Assembly (NCBI RefSeq): GCF_025061645.1
Contig: NZ_JANYMP010000022.1
Coordinates: forward strand, 86,072-150,071
Direction: 5' to 3'
Source: Umezawaea endophytica
Lineage (GTDB): Bacteria; Actinomycetota; Actinomycetes; Mycobacteriales; Pseudonocardiaceae
DNA length: 64,000 bases
Notes under the pieces: generated by a model
The model's input: the letters and a program-made list of their open reading frames with translations, nothing else
Databases searched by the model: none
What the model was told of the DNA's origin: nothing
Shown here: piece after piece, positions 48,158 to 56,788 of the stretch
How positions within the stretch are numbered: the stretch's first letter is position 1
Layout: every line of letters begins with the position of its first letter
Translations under genes and position numbers: made by a program

Positions 48158-49288
48158 ATGTCCGACACCATCGCTTTGGGTCAACCCACCGTCGGCGCGG
48201 AAGAGCTCGCGGCCGTCGCCGCGGTCTTCGAGACAGGCTGGCTCTCCGGGGCCGGACCGACCTGCGCGAAGTTCGAAGAGCGGTTCGCCGAGGTCGCCGG
48301 GGCCGAGCACGTGCTCGCCACGAACAACTGCGGCGCGGCGCTGCACCTGGCCCTCGAGGTCGCAGGCGTCCAGCCGGGTGACGAGGTCATCGTCGGCGAC
48401 TACACGTTCCCGGCGACCGGTCACTCGGTGATGTGGGCAGGCGCGAAGCCCGTCTTCGCCGACGTGCGCCCGGACATCTGGAGCGTCGACCCGGCCGCCG
48501 TCGAGGCGGCCATCACGCCGAAGACCGTCGGCATCCTCGCCGTCGACGTGTTCGGCCAGCCCGCCGACTACGACGAGCTGCGCGCCATCGCCGACAAGCA
48601 CGGCCTGTTCCTCATCGAGGACGGCGCCTGCTCATCCGGCGCGAGCTACAAGGGCAGGCCCGCGGGCGGGCTCGCCGACGCGGCCACCTTCAGCTTCCAC
48701 GGCCGCAAGGGCATCACCGCCGGTGAAGGCGGTGCGCTGACCACGAACAACGCGGAGTGGGCCGCCAAGGCCCGCAAGCTGCACACCTACGGCATCGAGC
48801 CCGCGCTCAGCCGCGAGGGCGCGCGCGAGCTGCCCGTGCCGTCGTTCGACGTCGCCGGCTACAACTACCGGATGTCGGACGTCATGGCGGGCATCATGCT
48901 CGCCCAGCTCGACCGGCTCCCGACGCTGCTCGCGAACCGCGCCCGCGCGGCCAAGGGCTACCAGGAGCTGCTCGACGGCGTCGACGGCCTGACCCTGCCG
49001 GTCGAGCTGCCCGACCGGGTCCACCCGTGGCAGTCCTACGTGGTGACCCTCGACCCGTCCGTCGACCGCGGCGAGGTCGCCATCCGCCTGCGCGAGCGCG
49101 GAGTGCAGTGCAACTTCGGCACGTACGCCTCGCACGTCCAGCCGGTCTACGGCCAGACCACGCCGTGCCCGGTGTCGGCGGACCTGTTCCGCAGGCACCT
49201 GGCGATCCCGATGCACGCCAACCTGACCGACGACCAGGTGGAGCGAGTCGCCAAGACGCTCCGCGAGGTGCTCAGCGAAGTCCGCTGA
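48158..49288 (+). CDS. DegT/DnrJ/EryC1-family PLP aminotransferase (first copy)
   Basis: 376 aa sugar aminotransferase. PLP Lys184 is in FSFHGRKGITAGEGG, the pyridine-N Asp is Asp155 in LIEDGA, and the stacking region is TNNCGAALHLAL near 55. It transfers an amino group from Glu or Gln to a keto-sugar nucleotide. It is followed by an NAD epimerase after 50 bp, so the two probably prepare one sugar nucleotide. GGAG lies 8 nt before ATG 48158, and a -10-like TAGACT lies near 48125. Confidence 0.9.
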   Translation: MSDTIALGQPTVGAEELAAVAAVFETGWLSGAGPTCAKFEERFAEVAGAEHVLATNNCGAALHLALEVAGVQPGDEVIVGDYTFPATGHSVMWAGAKPVFADVRPDIWSVDPAAVEAAITPKTVGILAVDVFGQPADYDELRAIADKHGLFLIEDGACSSGASYKGRPAGGLADAATFSFHGRKGITAGEGGALTTNNAEWAAKARKLHTYGIEPALSREGARELPVPSFDVAGYNYRMSDVMAGIMLAQLDRLPTLLANRARAAKGYQELLDGVDGLTLPVELPDRVHPWQSYVVTLDPSVDRGEVAIRLRERGVQCNFGTYASHVQPVYGQTTPCPVSADLFRRHLAIPMHANLTDDQVERVAKTLREVLSEVR

Positions 49289-49338
49289 GCGTTCACCCAG
49301 CACGTACCCGAGAGCCTCGACCACAGGAGTCACCCCGC

Positions 49339-50280
49339 ATGTCCTCGTCCCAGCGCACGGTCTTCGTCACCGGTGGAGCCGGATTCATCGGCATGCACGT
49401 CGTGCCGATGCTGCTCGAACGCGACTACAAGGTCCGCATCTTCGACAACATGTTCCGCGGTGACCGCGACAAGGTCGCCGAGCTGGTCGCGACCGGCAAC
49501 GTCGAGCTGATCGACCAGGACGTCCGCTACGGCGGCGCGGTGCAGAACGCGATGAAGGGCTGCGAGAGCGTCATCCACCTCGCCGCGGTCTCCATCAACA
49601 AGAGCGTCTCGGACCCGTACGAGAGCGTCGACATCAACATGGTCGGCAACCACAACGTGTTCGCCGCCGCCGCCGACCAGGGTGTGCGCAGGCTCGTGTA
49701 CGCGTCGTCCGCCTCGGTCTACGGCGACCCGAAGAAGCTGCCGATGCACGAGGACGACGAGCTGGCGCCGCTCACGCCGTACTGCATCGCCAAGCGCTCC
49801 GGTGAGGACCTGCTCGGCTTCTACGAGCGCACCAAGGGCCTGTCCTGGGTCGGCCTGCGCTTCTTCAACGTCTACGGCCCCGGCCAGAAGACCACCGCGT
49901 ACTACACCTCGGTGATCAACCACTTCGTGAACCGCCTGCGCCAGGGCCTGCCGCCGGTCATCGACGGCAAGGGCGAGCAGTCGATGGACTTCATCCACGT
50001 GACGGACATCGCCCGCTCGGTCGTCGCGGCGCTGGAGTCGGAGAAGGCCAACGTGCCGGTCAACATCGGCACCGGCATCGACACCACGGTCGCGGACCTG
50101 GCCAAGATCCTGATCAACGCCGTCGGCGTGGACGTCGAGCCGACGTTCAACCCGCGCGACGTGCTCGTGTCCCGCCGCGCGGCGGACATCACCCGTGCCA
50201 AGGAGGTGCTCGGCTGGGAGCCCACCATCTCGGTCGAGGACGGCATGAACGAGCTCGTCAAGCTCACCGCCACCACCTGA
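49339..50280 (+). CDS. NAD-dependent sugar-nucleotide epimerase/dehydratase
   Basis: 313 aa extended SDR. GGAGFIG at 12-18 binds NAD, ASSASVYG near 122 supplies the catalytic Ser, and Tyr148 with Lys152 (PYCIAK) complete the triad. FFNVYGPGQ and SMDFIHVTDIA are the usual substrate-side signatures. The protein resembles UDP-glucose/UDP-GlcNAc 4-epimerases, but the exact substrate cannot be read. AGGAG precedes ATG 49339. A hairpin terminator follows, so it closes a two-gene unit. Confidence 0.9.
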   Translation: MSSSQRTVFVTGGAGFIGMHVVPMLLERDYKVRIFDNMFRGDRDKVAELVATGNVELIDQDVRYGGAVQNAMKGCESVIHLAAVSINKSVSDPYESVDINMVGNHNVFAAAADQGVRRLVYASSASVYGDPKKLPMHEDDELAPLTPYCIAKRSGEDLLGFYERTKGLSWVGLRFFNVYGPGQKTTAYYTSVINHFVNRLRQGLPPVIDGKGEQSMDFIHVTDIARSVVAALESEKANVPVNIGTGIDTTVADLAKILINAVGVDVEPTFNPRDVLVSRRAADITRAKEVLGWEPTISVEDGMNELVKLTATT

Positions 50281-50295
50281 CCCAGCGGACCTGCG

Positions 50296-50322
50296 GACGC
50301 GGCCCCGAGCAGGGGCCGCGTC
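50296..50322 (+). terminator. Hairpin terminator after the epimerase gene
   Basis: A perfect 11-bp stem (GACGCGGCCCC with its complement) closes a 5-nt loop, 16 bp after the stop. The glycosyltransferase gene 29 bp later would need its own promoter or read-through. Confidence 0.75.
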
Positions 50323-50350
50323 GTCCGCGAACGGCCGAGGGGGTCGCCGG

Positions 50351-51550
50351 GTGCGCATCGCGGTAGTGAACAACTTCTTCCCGCCGAGGGTCGGGGGCAG
50401 CGCGCACCTCGCCTCGGCGCTCGCCGAGAGGTTCGTCCGGCAGGGGCACGAGGTGGTGCTCCTCACCGCCGCGTACCACGACGCGCCCGCCGAAGAGGTC
50501 GTCCGGGGCTACCGCGTGCACCGGCTGCCCGCGTTCGGCATGCCGCAGCTCGGCCTGTCGATCGACTTCGACATCACCTTCACCACCCGGCCGAGCAATC
50601 TGCGCCGGGTGTTCCGCGTCCTCGATGAGTTCCGGCCGGACGTCATCCACCAGCACGGCCAGTTCCTCGACCTGAGCTGGCTGACCGGCTGGTACGCCCG
50701 CAAGCGCGGGATCCCCGTGCTGCTGTCGGTGCACACGAGGCTGGAGAGCCGGAACAGGGCCTACTCGCTGCTGTTCCGCGCGCTCGACCGGTTCCTCGTC
50801 CGGCCGCTGATCGGGTTGGCCCGTCCCCGCTTCGTGATCATGGACGAGCTCGCGGCCACCTACTGCGCGGCGCGGTACGGCGCGGGCGAGGAGCGCTTCG
50901 AGCACATCCCGGTCGCGGTCGACCCCGAGTGGTGCGCGCAGCCGCCGACCAGGGACGTGCGGGCCGAGCTGGGCATCGGGACCGGGCCGCTGGTCGTGTC
51001 GCTGGGGCACGTGATCCCGCTGCGCGACCGGACGGCACTGGTCGACGCGATGCCGGGCGTGCTCGCCGAACACCCCGACACCAAGGTGCTCGTCGTCGGC
51101 CACCAGTACTACGACGCGTACCTGCGCCGGGCGGAACGGCTCGGGGTGGCGCACGCGTTCCTCAGCACCGGCGCCGTGCCAAGGGCGGACGTGCCCTCCT
51201 ACCTGGCCGCTGCCGACGTCGTCGCCCACGACCTCCAGGGCATAGGCTGTGGCACAGCGAGCCTGGAGGCGATGGCCGCCGGTAGGGCGACCATCTGCGC
51301 CGTGCGCGAGACCAACTTCCCCGGTGTCGAGCTGCGCAACTGGGACAACGCCGTGCTGGTCCGGCCGGACCACACCGAGGACCTCGTCACCGCGCTGAAC
51401 AGGTTGCTGGCCGACCCCGAGGAGCGGAGGCGGATCGCGTGCAGGCAGCGCGCCGTGGTGCTGGACGGGTTCACGCTGGACACGGTGACCCGCAAGCACC
51501 TCGACGTGTTCGAGTTGATGTCCGCTTCGACCCCGGCAGGGAAGCACTGA
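50351..51550 (+). CDS. Glycosyltransferase, GT4 family
   Basis: 399 aa, GT-B fold. N-terminal NNFFPPRVGGSAHLASALAE is the typical GT4 acceptor-domain opening. HQHGQFLDLSWLTG lies near 97. The donor domain has SLGHVIPLRDRTALVDA near 217, and the E..A..AGRATICAVRETNFPGVE segment near 312 holds the nucleotide-sugar-binding region. It probably adds the first or a later sugar to a lipid or polymer carrier at the cytoplasmic face. Its stop abuts the acyltransferase start (TGAATG), so the two are coupled. Confidence 0.88.
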   Translation: MRIAVVNNFFPPRVGGSAHLASALAERFVRQGHEVVLLTAAYHDAPAEEVVRGYRVHRLPAFGMPQLGLSIDFDITFTTRPSNLRRVFRVLDEFRPDVIHQHGQFLDLSWLTGWYARKRGIPVLLSVHTRLESRNRAYSLLFRALDRFLVRPLIGLARPRFVIMDELAATYCAARYGAGEERFEHIPVAVDPEWCAQPPTRDVRAELGIGTGPLVVSLGHVIPLRDRTALVDAMPGVLAEHPDTKVLVVGHQYYDAYLRRAERLGVAHAFLSTGAVPRADVPSYLAAADVVAHDLQGIGCGTASLEAMAAGRATICAVRETNFPGVELRNWDNAVLVRPDHTEDLVTALNRLLADPEERRRIACRQRAVVLDGFTLDTVTRKHLDVFELMSASTPAGKH

Positions 51551-52177
51551 ATGTTCTTCGACGACGAGCGCAGCAACCGGCTCCGGCCGCACATCCTGAC
51601 CGAGCTGGTCGGCCAGTTCATGAACGACCAGGAGCGGGCGAAGCTGTTCGGCCTTCCCGAGACGACCCGCATCCGCGAGCGCGCGAAGGTGATCAGCCCG
51701 GACCGCCTCAAGATCGGTGACCACTGCTGGATCGGCGAGGGCGCCGTGCTCGACGCCAGCGGCGGCATGGAGATCGGCGAGCACACCAGCATCGGGCTCA
51801 ACTGCCTGGTCTTCACGCACTCGAGCTGGCTCGCGAACATGATGCTGGAGAACCACTCGGGCACCGACCTGATCGAGCGCAAGCCGGTCCGCATCGGCAA
51901 GGGCTGCTTCATCGGCGGCAACAGCGTGATCATGCCCGGCGTGACGATCGGCGACTTCGCCACCGTGCAGCCGCTGTCGGTCGTGGCCAAGGACGTGCCC
52001 GAGCGCAGCCTGGTCGCGGGCAACCCGGCCAGGGTGTTCCAGCGCTACGACGACGAGTACATCCAGGGCGAGGCCGAGCGGGTGCGCGCGGAGAACAAGC
52101 GCCGCCGCGAGCTGGCCGAGGAACGCGGCGAGACCGTCGTCTGGGGAGCGCCCGCGGGCGAGTTCGACAAGCCCTGA
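51551..52177 (+). CDS. Left-handed beta-helix acyltransferase (hexapeptide family)
   Basis: 208 aa. Hexapeptide repeats run from about 55 to 165 (IGDHCWIGEGAVLDASG, IGEHTSIGLNCLVFTHSS, IGKGCFIGGNSVIMPGVTIGDFATV), with the catalytic His in FTHSS near 95 and the VAGNPARVF closing signature. It O- or N-acetylates a sugar, or transfers another acyl group, as a trimer. A Glu/Arg-rich C-terminal helix follows. Its position next to the GT and two DegT genes suggests it finishes an aminosugar. Confidence 0.87.
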   Translation: MFFDDERSNRLRPHILTELVGQFMNDQERAKLFGLPETTRIRERAKVISPDRLKIGDHCWIGEGAVLDASGGMEIGEHTSIGLNCLVFTHSSWLANMMLENHSGTDLIERKPVRIGKGCFIGGNSVIMPGVTIGDFATVQPLSVVAKDVPERSLVAGNPARVFQRYDDEYIQGEAERVRAENKRRRELAEERGETVVWGAPAGEFDKP

Positions 52178-52182
52178 CCCGT

Positions 52183-52217
52183 CACGCGGGTGCCGTCAGG
52201 CGCACGGCACCCGCGTG
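52183..52217. terminator. Bidirectional hairpin terminator
   Basis: A perfect 14-bp stem (CACGCGGGTGCCGT with its complement) closes a 7-nt loop between the acyltransferase gene and the convergent tachylectin-like gene. Confidence 0.8.
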
Positions 52218-52225
52218 GCGGTCCG

Positions 52226-54292
52226 CTAGACGATCGCGGCGTCGAGCGCGTTCTTCAGCACCAGCGACGACGTGGCGTCCAGCGCCAGCGACCCGTTGAA
52301 CGCGATGGAGCCGGTGCTGAACACCCAGCCGCCGCCCGGCCGGGTGAACTGGATCATCTCGGCGCCGTTGTCCCCGCCGCTGTTCTGCCCGACGGCGATG
52401 AGCTGGGCGCCGGGAGGGGACGGCACCGGCCTGCGGTCGACCTCCCACCCGCTGGCCGCCAGGTTGTACGACTGCGCGCCGAAGGTGTCGTTGTTCACCA
52501 GCCCGCTGCCGGCGAGGAACGGGTGCGCGGTGTTCGCCACCCGGTACGGGGCGAACGTCATGAACTCCGACCCGTCCCAGTCCGACCCGAGCACGGCCGA
52601 GGTCGGCTGCCCCAGGTTCGCGAACCACATCGGCTCGCGCAGCCCGCTCGTCGTGCGGAAGACCACCGAGTCGCCGTTCGCCGACCAGGACACCTTCTCG
52701 AACATCGTGTTCCCGCCGGTGGCGATCACGTGCCCGCCCGCGCCGAGGTAGGTGTTCACCCGGTCCTTCATCGTCTGCGACCAGTACTCCGCGTGGCTGC
52801 CGAGCACCAGCGCCTTGTACTGCCCGAGCCAGGTGCCGTCGGCGTCCAGGTCACCGTCCTGGTAGCAGTCGAACGAGTACCCCTTGGTGACCAGCCAGCG
52901 CAGCAGCAGTTGGTCCGAGTAGAACGTGTGGCTGAGGTTCGCCCGGTCGTCGGTCCACACGCTGTCGCTCGGCCGCAGCGACGCGATCGTCCGCTGCACC
53001 CCGGACTGGCCCGCGCTGCTGTACGCGTTGTGGCCCGCCCAGGTGTTGTAGGCGTTGTAGGTGTTGGTCGGCAGCATGACCGCGATCGGCGACGACGGCG
53101 CGGTCGGCTTCACCGCGAACGGGATGTCGAACCGGAGGTGCTGCACGCCGTTCAGCACCCCGCGCAGCCTGCACACGTACACCCCGGACCGCCACGTCGC
53201 CGGGATGGTGAGCGAGAAGTCCGGGGTCCAGCCGCAGCCGGTCGCCCGGTAGCCGCCGGGCAGCGGCTGGAGGCGGCCGGGCTGGCTGACCGGGCCCCAC
53301 ACGACGGTGCCCGGCGACTGCCCGCTCACGGCCAGCCGCTCGATGGTCGCCTCGACCGTGGTGAACGTGCTGGAGACCGGGAAGCCCTGGGTGTAGCCGG
53401 GGCGCGGGCTCAGGTCGTTCGCGTACCCCTGGAGCGCGGCCGTCGACTCGACGGAGAACCCGGCGCCGATCTGGAGCGGCGCGCCGACGTTGACCCAGGC
53501 GCCCGTCCAGTCACCGTTGATGGTCTCCGAGTTGACCAGCCGGAACCAGTTCAGCTTGTCGTCGTAGCCGGGTGTGGTCGCGGTGTCCAGCCACACCAGG
53601 TAGACCGTGCCCGCGGTGTTGGAGAACCAGGACTTGTTGGCGTCGTCGGAGAACCCGCTGCCGATCACCCATGGTTGACCGCCGTTGGTCCACGCGCCGA
53701 CGCCGTTGGTGCCGTCGCCCGCCAGGTAGCGCCACCAGTACAGGAGGTTCCCGCCCTGCGCGATGCCGAAGATCACGCCGTTCGGGTCGGCGAACACCGC
53801 GTAGTACTGCTTCCAGCCGCCGCTGATCACGGCGGCGCTGTTGGCGTGCCAGGCGCCCGCCCCGTTGGTGCCGTTGCCCGCCAGGTAGCGGAACCAGTGC
53901 AGGTTGCCGCTGGTGTCGATGGCGTAGAAGACGCCGTTCCACCCGCCGAAGATCCGCGGGTACGCCTGGAGCCCGGTGCGGATCACCGACCCGCTCGCCG
54001 CGTGCCAGGTCCCCGCCCCGGTGTTCGGATCGGTGAGCTGGTACTTGTACCAGCGCATGGACCCGTCCTCGCCGATCGCGAAGAGCTGGCCGTCCGCGGC
54101 GGCCAGCACGGTCTTGAACTGCTGCCACCCGCTGCCGATCGCGAGCCCGCCGCCGTTGCTCCACGACGCCGCGCCGGTCTGCCAACCCGAGTGCCGGTAC
54201 CACAGCAGGACCCCGTCGGCCTGGATCGCGTAGACGATCCCGGTACCCCCCGGTACGAGCCGGACGAAGCGTTGATTTTGGTCGTATGCCAC
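52226..54292 (-). CDS. Tachylectin-like propeller fused to an N,N-dimethylformamidase beta-subunit-like domain
   Basis: 688 aa. The N-terminal ~240 residues are five repeats of a tachylectin-2-type propeller (blades with VYAIQADGVLLWYRH, LFAIGEDGSMRWYKY, FYAIDTSGNLHWFRY, IFGIAQGGNLLYWWRY), spaced about 47 residues. The C-terminal ~430 residues resemble the DmfA2 C-terminal fold (LPTNTYNAYNTWAG, LVLGSHAEYWS, VIATGGNTMFEKV). GTG 54292 is preferred because of the Shine-Dalgarno just upstream. From that start there is no signal peptide, unusual for a lectin. It might bind sugars made by the surrounding locus. Confidence 0.68.
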   Translation of the reverse strand: MAYDQNQRFVRLVPGGTGIVYAIQADGVLLWYRHSGWQTGAASWSNGGGLAIGSGWQQFKTVLAAADGQLFAIGEDGSMRWYKYQLTDPNTGAGTWHAASGSVIRTGLQAYPRIFGGWNGVFYAIDTSGNLHWFRYLAGNGTNGAGAWHANSAAVISGGWKQYYAVFADPNGVIFGIAQGGNLLYWWRYLAGDGTNGVGAWTNGGQPWVIGSGFSDDANKSWFSNTAGTVYLVWLDTATTPGYDDKLNWFRLVNSETINGDWTGAWVNVGAPLQIGAGFSVESTAALQGYANDLSPRPGYTQGFPVSSTFTTVEATIERLAVSGQSPGTVVWGPVSQPGRLQPLPGGYRATGCGWTPDFSLTIPATWRSGVYVCRLRGVLNGVQHLRFDIPFAVKPTAPSSPIAVMLPTNTYNAYNTWAGHNAYSSAGQSGVQRTIASLRPSDSVWTDDRANLSHTFYSDQLLLRWLVTKGYSFDCYQDGDLDADGTWLGQYKALVLGSHAEYWSQTMKDRVNTYLGAGGHVIATGGNTMFEKVSWSANGDSVVFRTTSGLREPMWFANLGQPTSAVLGSDWDGSEFMTFAPYRVANTAHPFLAGSGLVNNDTFGAQSYNLAASGWEVDRRPVPSPPGAQLIAVGQNSGGDNGAEMIQFTRPGGGWVFSTGSIAFNGSLALDATSSLVLKNALDAAIV

Positions 54293-54297
54293 GGTGA

Positions 54298-54308
54298 ACC
54301 CCTCCCCT
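54298..54308 (-). promoter_or_regulatory. Shine-Dalgarno deciding the lectin-protein start
   Basis: AGGGGAGGGGT on the minus strand lies 5 nt before GTG 54292. The next upstream start would begin inside the terminator at 54367-54405. Confidence 0.6.
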
Positions 54309-54366
54309 TGATACGTGGGATGTATCGCCAAGGGGACGTTTGCTGTGACATGGATCACCTGAATGG

Positions 54367-54405
54367 CGCAGGGGGTGTGCTCCGTGACGGAGCACACCCC
54401 CTGCG
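54367..54405 (-). terminator. Very strong hairpin terminator of the Gfo/Idh-DegT operon
   Basis: A perfect 17-bp stem (CGCAGGGGGTGTGCTCC with its complement) closes a 5-nt loop (GTGAC), 13 bp after the Gfo/Idh stop. The longest perfect stem in the window; no T-tract, as common in high-GC actinobacteria. Confidence 0.8.
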
Positions 54406-54418
54406 ATCTCGCTGCTGG

Positions 54419-55399
54419 TCAGACGCCCGCGGGGGCGGCCTTCCTGTTCTCGAACACCTGCGCCACCACGCGGTGGGACGGCAGGATCGCGTCGCGCTCC
54501 TCGTCCGCGTCGACCGTTCCGGCCAGGATGTCCAGGAACCGGTCGAGCTGGGCGGCGAGCGGCTCGCGCGCCGAGACCAGCTCGGGGATCTCGATGATCG
54601 ACTGCTGGCGGTAGCCGCGGCCGTCCGGCGTCGCGGCGTCGTTCGACACGTGCCGGTAGATGGTCACGTCCCGGCGCAGCAGGTCGGCCTCGATCAGCCG
54701 GTCCAGCTCGGTGATCACCAGCGACCGGACCTTGCGCTGGCCGACCCGGCTCGCGGACACCGTCGCCAGGCCGCCGCCGTCGAACCGCAGCACGGTCTCG
54801 GCGATGTCCTCGGCGTCGTCGACCGACGTCGGGTGGAAGTAGCCGAAGCTGCCCTGCACGCTGACCGGGTCGACCCCGCCGAACGTGCGGATCGCCAGGT
54901 CGACGTCGTGCACCAGGAGGTCCCACGAGACGCCGGTGCGGATCCGCGGCGCGTACGGCGAGTGCCGCGTGGCCGCCACGTGCACCGGGCTGTCGACCAG
55001 CGACAGCGCCGTCAGCACGGCCGGGTTGTAGCGCTCCAGCAGACCGCACATCAACGGGATGCCGCGCTCGGCGGAGATCCGGACGACCTCCTCGCTGGCG
55101 GCCAGGCCGTCGCACACCGGCTTCTCGACCAGCAGCGGCTTGTCCTGCGCCAGCACGTCCAGCGCCAGGCCGTGGTGGAACTCGGTCGCCGAGGCGAGCA
55201 CGACCGCGTCGACGTCGGACAGGTCGCCGATCTCCGGCGACCAGGAGGCGTTGAACCGGTCCGCGACCGAACGCCCGACCTCCTCGCGCGGCTCGGCCAC
55301 GCGGACCAGGTCGCAGCGGTCGGACTGGGACAGCACGCGGGCGTGCAGCGAGCCCATCGTGCCGGTCCCGACGAGCAGGATCCGAGGACGTGCGGTCAC
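54419..55399 (-). CDS. Gfo/Idh/MocA-family oxidoreductase
   Basis: 326 aa. NAD loop GTGTMGSLH at about 12-20, the EKPVCDG motif (EKP Lys) near 91, and HDVDLAI near 167 with the family His. It probably oxidises a hydroxyl of a sugar nucleotide (as WbpB-like enzymes do at C3) ahead of the coupled DegT aminotransferase. The GTG overlaps the DegT stop as GTGA. The pair, with the hexapeptide acyltransferase at 51551, gives the oxidation, amination and acylation set used for 3-acylamino sugars (inference). Confidence 0.85.
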   Translation of the reverse strand: MTARPRILLVGTGTMGSLHARVLSQSDRCDLVRVAEPREEVGRSVADRFNASWSPEIGDLSDVDAVVLASATEFHHGLALDVLAQDKPLLVEKPVCDGLAASEEVVRISAERGIPLMCGLLERYNPAVLTALSLVDSPVHVAATRHSPYAPRIRTGVSWDLLVHDVDLAIRTFGGVDPVSVQGSFGYFHPTSVDDAEDIAETVLRFDGGGLATVSASRVGQRKVRSLVITELDRLIEADLLRRDVTIYRHVSNDAATPDGRGYRQQSIIEIPELVSAREPLAAQLDRFLDILAGTVDADEERDAILPSHRVVAQVFENRKAAPAGV

Positions 55400-56493
55400 G
55401 CGCCCAACACCTCCCGGATGGTGCCGACGATGGTGGCGAGCTCGTCGTCGGTCAGACCCGCGTGCACGGGGATCGACAGGCACTGCTCGGTGACGCGCTT
55501 GGCCACCGGCGTCTCGGACGCGATGACGTTCGGGTTGTCCTGGTAGCAGGCGTAGTCCGTGACCAGCTTCGGGTAGTAGATCCCGTTGCCGATGCCGCGC
55601 TCGGTCAGCTTGGCCGAGAACTCGTCGCGGGTGAGCGCCGCGTCCGCGGTCAGCAGCACGGTGTACTGGTGCCACACGTGCGAACGGCCCGCCAGCTCGG
55701 TCGGCGTGACCAGGCCGGGCACGCCCGCGAGGCCCTCGGACAGGGTCGCGGCGTTCGCCTTGCGCTTCGCGGTGATCTGCTCGATCTTCGCGAGCTGCGG
55801 GATGGCGACCGCGGCCTGGAGGTCGGTGAGGCGGTAGTTGTGGCCCGCCATCACGTACTCGTAGCGCTGCCTCATGCCCTGGTTGCGCAGGATCCGCAGC
55901 TTCTCGTTGACGGCGTCGTCATCGGTCGTGATGATGCCGCCCTCGCCGGTGGTGATGTTCTTCGTCGCGTAGAACGAGAAGCAGCCGAGGCCGAAGCTGC
56001 CCGCCGGACGCCCGTCGAACTTCGCGCCGTGGGCCTGCGCCGCGTCCTCGACGAGCGCGAGGCCGCGCTCCTCGGCGAGCGGGGCGATCTTGCCCATGTC
56101 GGCGGTCTGCCCGTACAGGTGGACCGGCATGAGGACCTTGGTCCGGGGCCCGATGGCGTCCGCCATCGCGTCCGGGTCCACGCAGAAGTCGTCCTCGCGG
56201 ATGTCCGCGAAACGCGCGGTGGCGCCCGCCTCCAGGATCGCGTTGAGGGTCGCGATGAAGGTGAACGGCGAGGTCACGACCTCATCACCCGGTCGCAGGT
56301 CCAGCGCCTGGATCGCGGCCACCAGCGCCGTGGTGCCGTTGTTCACGGCGACCGCGTGCTTCACGCCCGAGATCTCGGCGAAGGTGTCCTCGAAACGCTT
56401 CACCATCGGGCCCTGGGCGATGACTCCCGAGCGGAGCACTTCGAGCACGTACGGCTCCGCGTCGCGCACGTCGACAACGGTGATTGGGATCAT
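55396..56493 (-). CDS. DegT/DnrJ/EryC1-family PLP aminotransferase (second copy)
   Basis: 365 aa. PLP Lys178 is in FSFYATKNITTGEGG, Asp150 in LVEDAAQAHGA, and NNGTTALVAAIQAL lies near 51. The protein is nearer to WbpE-like 3-aminosugar enzymes than to the first DegT copy (inference from motif similarity). ATG 56493 starts MIPITVVDVR; five extra upstream residues from 56508 are possible. The 295-bp gap to the acyl carrier protein gene holds two palindromes and divergent promoters. Confidence 0.9.
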   Translation of the reverse strand: MIPITVVDVRDAEPYVLEVLRSGVIAQGPMVKRFEDTFAEISGVKHAVAVNNGTTALVAAIQALDLRPGDEVVTSPFTFIATLNAILEAGATARFADIREDDFCVDPDAMADAIGPRTKVLMPVHLYGQTADMGKIAPLAEERGLALVEDAAQAHGAKFDGRPAGSFGLGCFSFYATKNITTGEGGIITTDDDAVNEKLRILRNQGMRQRYEYVMAGHNYRLTDLQAAVAIPQLAKIEQITAKRKANAATLSEGLAGVPGLVTPTELAGRSHVWHQYTVLLTADAALTRDEFSAKLTERGIGNGIYYPKLVTDYACYQDNPNVIASETPVAKRVTEQCLSIPVHAGLTDDELATIVGTIREVLGA

Positions 56494-56528
56494 TCTCCGT
56501 CTTCCCATCGGGCGGGGCCGCGTGGAGA

Positions 56529-56545
56529 CAGACCGGTCCGGTCTG
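56529..56545. promoter_or_regulatory. Perfect 17-bp palindrome in the divergent regulatory region
   Basis: CAGACCGG, T, CCGGTCTG: 8-bp arms with one central base, 36-52 nt upstream of the second DegT gene. The size and symmetry fit a TetR- or GntR-type operator. No regulator gene is in the locus inside this window. Confidence 0.5.
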
Positions 56546-56715
56546 GCTCAGCAGCAGGTCAGGGAGCTGCTAGCACATGAGCGCAGCGAGCACCGTGGCA
56601 GGCTACCCGCGTTCACCGGCAGGAAATGCCGTGGGGTGGGCGGGCGTAACCCGGCCACTCGCGCCCGCGCGCCCGCCACCGCGGCTCTGCGGGTGCCGAG
56701 CACCGGCTACCCTCG

Positions 56716-56752
56716 TACTCTGGGCCGCCGACTCGCGGGTGCCAGCACCCGC
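56716..56752 (+). promoter_or_regulatory. Probable promoter of the acyl carrier protein operon with a leader palindrome
   Basis: TACTCT (56716-56721) fits a -10; the predicted start lies near 56728. GCGGGTGC and GCACCCGC (56735-56742, 56745-56752) form a palindrome with a 2-nt centre in the leader, about 40 nt before ATG 56789. Confidence 0.35.
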
Positions 56753-56788
56753 GCTGGACGTCGCAGGCCAGGACACGGGAGAACTCAG

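Noticed and set aside
54293-54397. N-terminal extension of the lectin-propeller protein from 54397
   Set aside because: It starts inside a perfect 17-bp terminator hairpin, and a strong Shine-Dalgarno marks GTG 54292.
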